DNA from: PVC group bacterium
Lineage (GTDB): Bacteria; Verrucomicrobiota; Kiritimatiellia; UBA8416; PXDI01
Length of the DNA: 13,545 bases
Direction: 5' to 3'
NCBI GenBank assembly: GCA_003565095.1
Contig: PXDI01000392.1
Span: 1 to 13,545, forward strand
Below the pieces are notes generated by a model that saw only the letters and a program-made list of their open reading frames with translations, was not told where the DNA came from and did no database searches. The translations under genes were made by a program, and so were the position numbers. Positions 8,812-13,545 of this stretch are shown here, piece by piece; the stretch's first letter is position 1, and the number at the start of each line of letters is the position of its first letter.

Positions 8812-10350
8812 ACCTCGGAAATTATCAGCTTCGATATGCAGCCGGTCAATCGCATAGTTCATAATCCGTGCGGTGGTTTTGAGATGCTTGGCAGCGGCGG
8901 TGCGGTTGCCGCGGTGGCGTTTGAGCGCATCGATGATGATTTCGCGCTCATATGTGTCGAGCAGATCCCGCAGACTGCCGCCTTCAGTCGGTATTATCGC
9001 GGTATTGGTTTCCTCGCTGGTTTGCAGCGAAGGGGGCAGGTTGTAGCCGTGAATAACCTGATCGGTGGTGGTCAGTACCGCGCGCTCGATGCAGTTTTCC
9101 AACTCGCGCACATTGCCCGGCCAGTGATAGGCCATCATCATATTAATCGCCGCGGTTGAAATGCGTGCGATCGACTTCTGGTAAGCTTCGCTGTATTTTT
9201 TTACAAAACTGTCGGCCAGCAGAACAATGTCGGGCCGGCGTTCGCGCAGCGGCGGCAGGTGGATCGGAAACACATTCAGGCGGTAGTAGAGATCTTCCCT
9301 GAACCGGTCCTCTGTCATTATTTTTTCCAGATTGCGGCTGGTGGCGGCAATCACCCGCACGTTGACGGTAATTGTTTCATGGCCGCCGACGCGTTCAAAA
9401 GCGCGCTCCTGCAGAACCCGCAGCAGACGCACCTGCACCGGCAGGGAGATGTCGCCGATTTCATCGAGAAACAGTGTTCCGCCGTTAGCGAGCTCAAAGC
9501 GGCCTTTGCGTTGTTGCTGGGCTCCGGTGAACGAACCCTTCTCGTGCCCGAATAACTCGCTTTCAATCAGGTTTTCCGGCAAAGCAGCGCAGTTCACCGT
9601 GATCAGCGGGCCGTTTTTACGTGGGCTGCTGCAATGGATGGCGCGGGCGACCAGTTCCTTGCCGGTGCCCGACTCGCCGCGGATCAGCACGGTGGCCGGA
9701 CTTTCGGCAACCTGGGCAATCTGTTCATACACCCGGCGCATGCTGTTGCAGTTGCCGATAATATTGCCGGGCCGGTAGCGGTCATCGAGCTGCAGCTTCA
9801 AACGCCGGTTTTCCTCCATCAGGCTGCGGCGTTCCTCCATCTGCGTGCGAATCCGGAAAACCGACTCCGCCAGTACGTCGGCAATCAGTTTCAGGTAATT
9901 GGCATCGCGCGCCAATTCTTCACGCGCGGCAACCGGGCGGTCAATGCTCATTGTGCCGATTATCTGATTTTGATGAACAATCGGCACACAGATAAAAGCC
10001 ACGCGTTCGGCCTTGCGTGAGCCCGTGCGGTCCAGAAAATTGGGATCTTGAGTTACGTCGGGCACAATCGCGGTCTGGCCGATTTTTGCGACGCGTCCAG
10101 TGATGCCGTCGCCGAGCCGGTATTGTCCGCGCTGTTGCTCTTCAGCCGACAGCCCGCGTGATGCCTCAATCACCAGTTCCTCGGTTCCCGGACGCAGCAG
10201 GGTCAGCGTACCGCGCGACATGCCGAATTCGGTCTCCAGAATATCGAGCACCTCATTCATCAGATGCTGCACGTCAACCTCATGTGCAGAGGTCTGCGAG
10301 ATACGGTAGAGCGTTTCCAGTTCGCGATTAATTCTGCTTGTGTCCGCCAT
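8809..10350 (-). CDS. NifA-like sigma-54-dependent transcriptional activator (GAF-AAA+-Fis HTH)
   Basis: This is a bacterial enhancer-binding protein that remodels sigma-54 RNA polymerase at -24/-12 promoters. The 513 aa divide into an N-terminal GAF sensor domain (about residues 20-175), a short coiled linker rich in Glu/Arg (about 175-200), a central AAA+ domain and a C-terminal Fis-type helix-turn-helix (about 470-510, RGNRTAAAKHLKTTARI). Walker A is GESGTGK (225-231), Walker B is LFLDEIGD (Asp296-Glu297), and the sigma-54-contacting loop is GSFTGA (272-277), a variant of GAFTGA. It lacks the Cys-rich linker of oxygen-sensitive NifA proteins and no nif genes are near, so nifA is not assigned. 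AGGAGG lies 7 nt before the ATG. The gene is divergent from amtB, whose promoter is a good sigma-54 site, so control of ammonium uptake is the natural inference. The GAF ligand is unknown; in some NifA proteins it is 2-oxoglutarate. Confidence 0.94.
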   Translation of the reverse strand: MADTSRINRELETLYRISQTSAHEVDVQHLMNEVLDILETEFGMSRGTLTLLRPGTEELVIEASRGLSAEEQQRGQYRLGDGITGRVAKIGQTAIVPDVTQDPNFLDRTGSRKAERVAFICVPIVHQNQIIGTMSIDRPVAAREELARDANYLKLIADVLAESVFRIRTQMEERRSLMEENRRLKLQLDDRYRPGNIIGNCNSMRRVYEQIAQVAESPATVLIRGESGTGKELVARAIHCSSPRKNGPLITVNCAALPENLIESELFGHEKGSFTGAQQQRKGRFELANGGTLFLDEIGDISLPVQVRLLRVLQERAFERVGGHETITVNVRVIAATSRNLEKIMTEDRFREDLYYRLNVFPIHLPPLRERRPDIVLLADSFVKKYSEAYQKSIARISTAAINMMMAYHWPGNVRELENCIERAVLTTTDQVIHGYNLPPSLQTSEETNTAIIPTEGGSLRDLLDTYEREIIIDALKRHRGNRTAAAKHLKTTARIMNYAIDRLHIEADNFRG

Positions 10351-10357
10351 GGCAACG

Positions 10358-10363
10358 CCTCCT
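10358..10363 (-). promoter_or_regulatory. Strong Shine-Dalgarno of the sigma-54 activator
   Basis: On the - strand the sequence reads AGGAGG, ending 7 nt before the ATG at 10350. The near-perfect site fixes this start codon. Confidence 0.8.
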
Positions 10364-10401
10364 GATTATTTGTCTGTCCCCATAATTTCCCCAAAAACGA
10401 T

Positions 10402-10413
10402 TACAATATTGTA
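10402..10413. promoter_or_regulatory. 12-bp perfect palindrome upstream of the activator gene
   Basis: TACAATATTGTA is perfectly self-complementary and lies about 52 bp before the activator start codon, where an operator for autoregulation could sit. It may also be chance in an A/T-rich stretch; no protein is assigned to it. Confidence 0.35.
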
Positions 10414-10439
10414 TGAATAGTCGCCGAATGCAACAAAAA

Positions 10440-10454
10440 TGTTAAAAAGAAACA
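10440..10454. promoter_or_regulatory. Candidate distal activator site, TGTT-N7-AACA
   Basis: The 15-bp element TGTT-N7-AACA matches the outer bases and spacing of the better palindrome at 10508-10524, 69 bp away. It is centred roughly 153 bp upstream of the predicted amtB transcription start, within the usual range for enhancer-binding proteins. The inner half-site bases are not palindromic, so support is modest. Confidence 0.35.
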
Positions 10455-10507
10455 GGTATTATTTCAGGCGAATTATGGGCGGATTTATTTAAAATACGTC
10501 ACGTAAG

Positions 10508-10524
10508 TTGTTCTTTATGAACAA
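10508..10524. promoter_or_regulatory. Candidate upstream activating sequence for the amtB sigma-54 promoter
   Basis: TTGTTC-N5-GAACAA is a perfect 6-5-6 inverted repeat, the same geometry as NtrC sites, and its core is TGT-N9-ACA, one base short of the TGT-N10-ACA of NifA sites. It is centred about 84 bp upstream of the predicted start of amtB transcription. Binding by the divergent activator is inferred from geometry and position. Confidence 0.55.
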
Positions 10525-10548
10525 TGATAGTTACATGCAGATTTTGTC

Positions 10549-10577
10549 TGTCCCTCAGTTGGTGTCCCTCAGTTGGT
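10549..10577 (+). repeat. Perfect 14-bp tandem duplication overlapping the -24 element
   Basis: TGTCCCTCAGTTGG occurs twice with no gap (10549-10562 and 10563-10576), plus one further T. The TGG at the end of the second copy is the start of the -24 element of the amtB promoter; the first copy ends in the same TGG but lacks a correctly spaced TTGC. Confidence 0.9.
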
Positions 10578-10588
10578 ACGCGATTTGC
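10574..10588 (+). promoter_or_regulatory. Sigma-54 (-24/-12) promoter of amtB-PII
   Basis: TGGTACG-N4-TTGC agrees with the sigma-54 consensus TGGCACG-N4-TTGC at all but one base, with the invariant GG and GC correctly spaced. Transcription should begin near 10600, leaving a leader of about 120 nt before amtB. The divergent neighbour encodes a sigma-54 activator, which strongly supports the site. Confidence 0.85.
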
Positions 10589-10599
10589 CTAATAGGGTG

Positions 10600-10719
10600 C
10601 ATGTTTGATTTGAGTGAAAACAGAAAAATGAAAGGGGGCAGAAGGGGGCTTATGCAGGCAAATGAAGAGTTGGTAGTGAATCGGTAGATGGATAGGAAAA
10701 GAAAATGAGAGGGAAGATA
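10600..10719 (+). other. amtB 5' leader with G-rich repeat and possible short ORF
   Basis: The predicted untranslated leader has two G5 tracts in a 10-bp repeat, AAGGGGGC (10632-10639 and 10642-10649). A 19-codon reading frame runs from an ATG at 10628 to TAG at 10685-10687 (MKGGRRGLMQANEELVVNR) and ends 17 nt before the first possible amtB ATG. Its own ribosome site is poor, so its translation is uncertain. Confidence 0.35.
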
Positions 10720-12057
10720 ATGAATAAGATGATTAAAGGGGGACTGGCGGCGCTGGTACTGACGTTATGTCTGGCCGGCGTCCCGGTCCAGGGGTTTGCT
10801 GAAGAAACCGCGGAAATGCCGGTTAGCACAGCGTTGGCGGAAGGGGCCTTCGCGATTGATAACCTGTTTCTGCTGGTTGGCGCGATTCTGGTTATCTTTA
10901 TGCAACCGGGATTCGCTATGGTTGAGGCCGGATTCAATTCTTCGAAGAATGCCGTAAACATTCTTTTTAAGAACGTAATGGATCTGTGCGTGGGCGTGCT
11001 GCTGTATTTTCTGATAGGATACGGCATCATGTATGGAGAAAGTATTCTGGGCGGATTCTTTGGCTGGGGCGGAATGGGTATCGGTGAGTTTACCGATTCC
11101 CCCGGTGCCGAAGTGCTGCATCCGCAAGTGGACTTTCTCTTCCAGGTGGCCTTTGCTGCAACGGCTGCAACAATTGTCTCCGGTTCGGTCGCCGGCCGGC
11201 TGCAGTTCCGCGCTTATTTGATTTACAGCGCGATTCTCACCGGCCTGATTTATCCGATCAGCGGTTTCTGGCAGTGGGGCGGCGGCTGGCTTAGCGAGTT
11301 GGGCTTTCATGATTTTGCCGGCTCACTGGTCGTGCATGCCGTCGGCGGCTTCGCCGGACTGGCCGGTGCAATCGTGCTTGGTCCGCGGATCGGACGTTTT
11401 GGCGCCGATGGCAAGCCGCGTGCGCTGCCGGGCCATAACCTGCCAATGGCCACTCTGGGATGCTTTATCCTGTGGGTCGGCTGGTACGGGTTCAATCCGG
11501 GCAGTCAGCTTGCTCTCTACGGCAGCGAGAATACCAGTGCGGTGATGATGATTGCAGTCAATACCACGCTGGCGGCCGCCGCCGGTGGATTGTTTGCGAT
11601 GGTTTTCACCTGGATACTGCACGGCAAGCCGGAATTGTCCATGGCGCTCAACGGCATTCTGGCCGGACTCGTCGGCATTACCGCCAACTGTGATCTGGTC
11701 AGCAATGTCTCCGCCATCATCATCGGCGCAGTGGCCGGTATCCTGGTTGTCCTGGGTGTCAAGCTGCTTGATAAGCTGAGAATTGATGACCCCGTTGGTG
11801 CATGGCCGGTCCACGGACTGTGCGGCATCTGGGGCGGAATTGCCGCCTGGATCTTCGGCGGAGCCGAAATGATCCCGCAGATTGTCGGATCAATCGCAAT
11901 TCCTGTATGGGCCTTTGCAACCATGTTCGCGCTGTTCAGCATACTGAAGGCTGTGGGCATGCTGCGGGTCAGCCAGGAAGAGGAATGGCGCGGACTGGAT
12001 ATCGGTGAACATGGCGAGGAAGCATATTCCGGGTTCCAAATCTTCACCACGAGCTAA
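10720..12057 (+). CDS. amtB: Ammonium transporter AmtB
   Basis: AmtB conducts ammonium/ammonia through the inner membrane as a trimer with one pore per subunit. The protein is 445 aa from 10720. An N-terminal signal peptide (residues 1-27, GFA before EE) is followed by about eleven hydrophobic segments. The Amt signature DFAGSLVVHAVGGFAGLAGA includes pore histidine His206, and DDPVGAWPVHGLCG holds the second, His365, giving the twin-histidine pair. The cytoplasmic tail ends with the typical EEEWRGLDIGEHGEEAY segment contacted by PII. An ATG at 10705 is also possible (AGGA 7 nt upstream); 10720 is preferred for its GAGG site and compact signal peptide. A sigma-54 promoter precedes it, and the PII gene follows 40 bp downstream, so the pair is an operon with amtB first, the reverse of the enteric glnK-amtB order. 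Confidence 0.96.
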   Translation: MNKMIKGGLAALVLTLCLAGVPVQGFAEETAEMPVSTALAEGAFAIDNLFLLVGAILVIFMQPGFAMVEAGFNSSKNAVNILFKNVMDLCVGVLLYFLIGYGIMYGESILGGFFGWGGMGIGEFTDSPGAEVLHPQVDFLFQVAFAATAATIVSGSVAGRLQFRAYLIYSAILTGLIYPISGFWQWGGGWLSELGFHDFAGSLVVHAVGGFAGLAGAIVLGPRIGRFGADGKPRALPGHNLPMATLGCFILWVGWYGFNPGSQLALYGSENTSAVMMIAVNTTLAAAAGGLFAMVFTWILHGKPELSMALNGILAGLVGITANCDLVSNVSAIIIGAVAGILVVLGVKLLDKLRIDDPVGAWPVHGLCGIWGGIAAWIFGGAEMIPQIVGSIAIPVWAFATMFALFSILKAVGMLRVSQEEEWRGLDIGEHGEEAYSGFQIFTTS

Positions 12058-12067
12058 AGCAACAAAG

Positions 12068-12083
12068 GGTACCGCAAGGTACC
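12068..12083 (+). promoter_or_regulatory. GCAA-tetraloop hairpin abutting the PII ribosome-binding site
   Basis: GGTACC-GCAA-GGTACC folds into a 6-bp stem capped by a GNRA-type tetraloop in the amtB-PII intergenic RNA. Its last base is adjacent to the Shine-Dalgarno AGGAGG (12084-12089). It may set the translation ratio of the two proteins or stabilise a processed end. Confidence 0.55.
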
Positions 12084-12097
12084 AGGAGGAAAGAACA

Positions 12098-12439
12098 ATG
12101 AAATTGATCATTGCATACATACAACCGGAGCGGCTCAACGCGGTGAAGCAGGCGCTCTATGACAAGGAAGTCTACAAGATGTCCGTCACCAATGCCCTCG
12201 GCTGCGGTCAGCAGAAGGGCTACCACGAGAACTATCGCGGGGTGGACATCGAGGTGAACTTGCTGAAAAAGGTGCGGTTGGAGATCGCGGTCAACGACGA
12301 CTTCGTCGACAAGACCGTGGAAGCCATAGTTGCGGGTGCGCGCACCGGTAATATTGGAGATGGAAAAATCTTCGTAATGGCCTTGAGCGATTGTATTCGC
12401 ATTCGCACAGGGGAAAAGGGGAAGGAGGCCATTGGTTGA
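12098..12439 (+). CDS. glnK: Nitrogen regulatory protein PII (GlnK/GlnB type)
   Basis: PII is a trimeric sensor of ATP/ADP and 2-oxoglutarate that binds and closes AmtB when nitrogen is plentiful. The protein is 113 aa and aligns with E. coli GlnB without gaps through the T-loop. Conserved features are Gly37 and Gln39 in the CGQQKG stretch, the B-loop TGNIGDGKIFV and the C-terminal IRIRTGE. Tyr46 is kept, but position 51, the uridylylated Tyr of enteric PII, is Ile (RGVDIEV), so regulation by GlnD at that site is not possible. The ATG at 12098 is fixed by AGGAGG 8 nt upstream; longer in-frame starts overlap amtB and are not credible. It sits just after amtB, which favours the GlnK role, but the glnB/glnK distinction is by context only. 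A terminator follows. Confidence 0.94.
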   Translation: MKLIIAYIQPERLNAVKQALYDKEVYKMSVTNALGCGQQKGYHENYRGVDIEVNLLKKVRLEIAVNDDFVDKTVEAIVAGARTGNIGDGKIFVMALSDCIRIRTGEKGKEAIG

Positions 12440-12451
12440 TTTTTTTCATAA

Positions 12452-12499
12452 CCTGCCGTCTTTCGGAGGGCATGTCCCTCCGGGAGCGGCGGGTTTTTT
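12452..12499 (+). terminator. Intrinsic terminator of amtB-PII
   Basis: The outer arms CCTGCCG (12452-12458) and CGGCGGG (12487-12493) pair with one G-T wobble; the inner arms CGGAGGG (12464-12470) and CCCTCCG (12476-12482) pair perfectly around CATGT. Six T residues follow (12494-12499). It starts 12 bp after the PII stop, so the porin gene probably needs its own promoter or read-through. Confidence 0.9.
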
Positions 12500-12506
12500 G
12501 ATAAAC

Positions 12507-12528
12507 CAGAGGTTAGGCAGAGGTTAGG
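12507..12528 (+). repeat. 11-bp perfect tandem repeat upstream of the porin gene
   Basis: CAGAGGTTAGG is repeated twice head to tail. The 11-bp period is about one helical turn, so both copies face the same side of the DNA. A -10-like GATAAT (12536-12541) lies just downstream with no good -35, which would suit an activated promoter with the repeat as binding site. This is inference. Confidence 0.5.
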
Positions 12529-12541
12529 TAAGCAGGATAAT

Positions 12542-12556
12542 CCGGAAAGTTTCCGG
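12542..12556. promoter_or_regulatory. 15-bp palindrome upstream of the porin gene
   Basis: CCGGAAA-G-TTTCCGG is a perfect inverted repeat 20 bp before the porin ATG. It could be an operator, or an RNA hairpin near the ribosome-binding site. Confidence 0.4.
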
Positions 12557-12575
12557 GAAAGAAAGGGAAGAGAAA

Positions 12576-13280
12576 ATGAAGACAATGAAAATGACAGTGG
12601 CGGTAATGGCGGCAGTGATGACGATGGCGGTTTCCGTGATGGCGGTGGAGGCTGAGATTACATTGAGTGTTGATGCGGCGAGCGCGTATGTGTTCCGCGG
12701 CGTCACCCTTAATGACGGTCCGGTGCTGCAGCCTGGCATGGAAGCGGAAATCGGCAGCTTCGTTATCGGTGTCTGGGGCAATATTGACCTGGATGACTTT
12801 GACGGAACACTGGAAGAAGGCCAGTTCTCGGAAATCGACGTGTATGCCGCATATGCGCTGCCGGTGGAATTCATGGATATTGCAATCGAATACTGTGAAT
12901 ACACATATCCGGGCGCTGAAGGCAAAGCCGACCGTGAGTTTGCGCTGGCTTTCGGGCTGGATGTGCCGTTGAGTCCCTCCTTGCTGGTGGCCTATGGTGT
13001 TGACGGCGGGATCAAGAAAGATCTCTATGTCGAACTGGGCGCAGGCTATGAGATGGATGTAGCCGAGATGTTCAGCATTGAGCTGGGCGCGACCATCGGC
13101 TACCTCAGTCCCGATGAAGGCGACAGCGGGTTCTCAAACTACACGCTGACCCTTGGCGCGGCCAAAGGCCCGCTCTATGCCAGCGTTACCTATGTCGGCC
13201 AGATTGATGATGACGTGCTGACCGATGAAGATTATGACGTGGAAGTCTACGGCCTGCTCGGCATGGCCTTCTCGTTCTAA
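12576..13280 (+). CDS. Outer-membrane beta-barrel protein, TorF-family putative porin
   Basis: This is a predicted small outer-membrane channel of 234 aa. A Met/Ala/Val-rich signal peptide (residues 1-23 or 1-26) is followed by a segment (DAASAYVFRGVTLNDGPVLQP) resembling the first strands of the TorF/TIGR02001 family. The remainder alternates hydrophobic and polar residues in amphipathic strands with acidic loops, and the chain ends in Phe, the usual outer-membrane sorting signal. GGGAAG upstream serves as ribosome site. The gene follows amtB and the PII gene on the same strand but is separated from them by a strong terminator. From family knowledge, relatives of this type are found beside glnK-amtB in some betaproteobacteria, so a role in ammonium or small nitrogen-compound passage is plausible. 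Substrate and channel activity are not shown by the sequence. Confidence 0.8.
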   Translation: MKTMKMTVAVMAAVMTMAVSVMAVEAEITLSVDAASAYVFRGVTLNDGPVLQPGMEAEIGSFVIGVWGNIDLDDFDGTLEEGQFSEIDVYAAYALPVEFMDIAIEYCEYTYPGAEGKADREFALAFGLDVPLSPSLLVAYGVDGGIKKDLYVELGAGYEMDVAEMFSIELGATIGYLSPDEGDSGFSNYTLTLGAAKGPLYASVTYVGQIDDDVLTDEDYDVEVYGLLGMAFSF

Positions 13281-13299
13281 ATAATCATTATTAAATGCG

Positions 13300-13343
13300 A
13301 CAGGGCGGTGAGACTTTAGGTTTTGCCGCCCTGTTTGTTTTTT
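13300..13343 (+). terminator. Intrinsic terminator of the porin gene
   Basis: ACAGGGCGG (13300-13308) and CCGCCCTGT (13326-13334) form a perfect 9-bp stem, followed by a T-rich run (13334-13343, one G interrupting). It lies 19 bp after the stop codon. Confidence 0.9.
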
Positions 13344-13545
13344 GTCGCGTCATGTTGTGTGTTAACGTAAGCTTGATTGGAGTAAATAGCTTTGAAGGCC
13401 AAGTCCTATCATAGATGAGAATAGAGCGTTTCTCAAAAGTTTTGTCGTGATAGAACAGACATTACCATGTCCGCTGACCTTGGTCGGCGGACGGAAAAAT
13501 TCAAGGGTCTATTGAAGAATCTGTGGGTAATATTGAATAAGACTG
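13344..13545. other. Gene-free right flank with one strong hairpin
   Basis: I see no coding frame here. The only clear structure is a near-perfect inverted repeat at 13469-13492: GTCCGC-T-GACC pairs with GGTC-G-GCGGAC around TT (one T-G wobble). No T-run follows it on either strand. It may belong to a transcript or element beyond the window edge. Confidence 0.5.

Noticed and set aside
10409..10434. Classical TGT-N10-ACA NifA site near the activator gene
   Set aside because: The TGT at 10410-10412 has no ACA at the right distance. Only TGT-N9-ACA elements occur in the region.

Overview
The window reads as chromosomal DNA of moderately high GC from a Gram-negative bacterium. It encodes an outer-membrane beta-barrel protein, and it pairs a sulfatase with a GH106-type glycoside hydrolase. 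That pairing, and the PII sequence type, suggest the Planctomycetes-Verrucomicrobia-Lentisphaerae-Kiritimatiellota group of polysaccharide degraders. This placement is inference from family content; no rRNA or other decisive taxonomic marker is present. I see no tRNA, rRNA, insertion sequence, CRISPR array or phage gene.

Left part (1-3907, + strand): a gene-free leader is followed by a formylglycine-type sulfatase without a signal peptide (304-1809). A GTG-started, probably exported 681-residue protein that I cannot assign to a family follows at 1862-3907. Middle part (3918-10350, - strand): transcription order is a GAF/AAA+/Fis sigma-54 activator (8809-10350), a 1040-residue GH106-like hydrolase (5596-8718) and peptide chain release factor 3 (prfC, 3918-5519). 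The activator-hydrolase gap holds two 7-bp tandem repeats inside an inverted repeat. prfC and the unknown exported protein converge with only 10 bp between stop codons.

Right part (10351-13343): this is the most coherent unit. The sigma-54 activator is divergent from amtB (ammonium transporter), which is followed by a PII gene, a strong terminator, and a small outer-membrane porin-like gene with its own terminator. The 0.37-kb divergent region carries an excellent -24/-12 sigma-54 promoter (10574-10588) pointing at amtB. A TGTT-N7-AACA palindrome lies about 84 bp upstream of the predicted start site and a second matching element about 153 bp upstream. Together these suggest a nitrogen-acquisition module: the activator drives amtB-PII, PII gates AmtB, and the porin may supply outer-membrane passage.

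The most notable points are: the PII protein has Ile where the uridylylated Tyr51 sits in enteric PII; the -24 element lies in a perfect 14-bp tandem duplication; a 6-bp hairpin with a GCAA tetraloop touches the PII Shine-Dalgarno sequence; and the sulfatase and GH106-like enzyme both lack signal peptides. I found no clearly unprecedented system. The regulatory architecture of the amtB region is the best candidate for follow-up.
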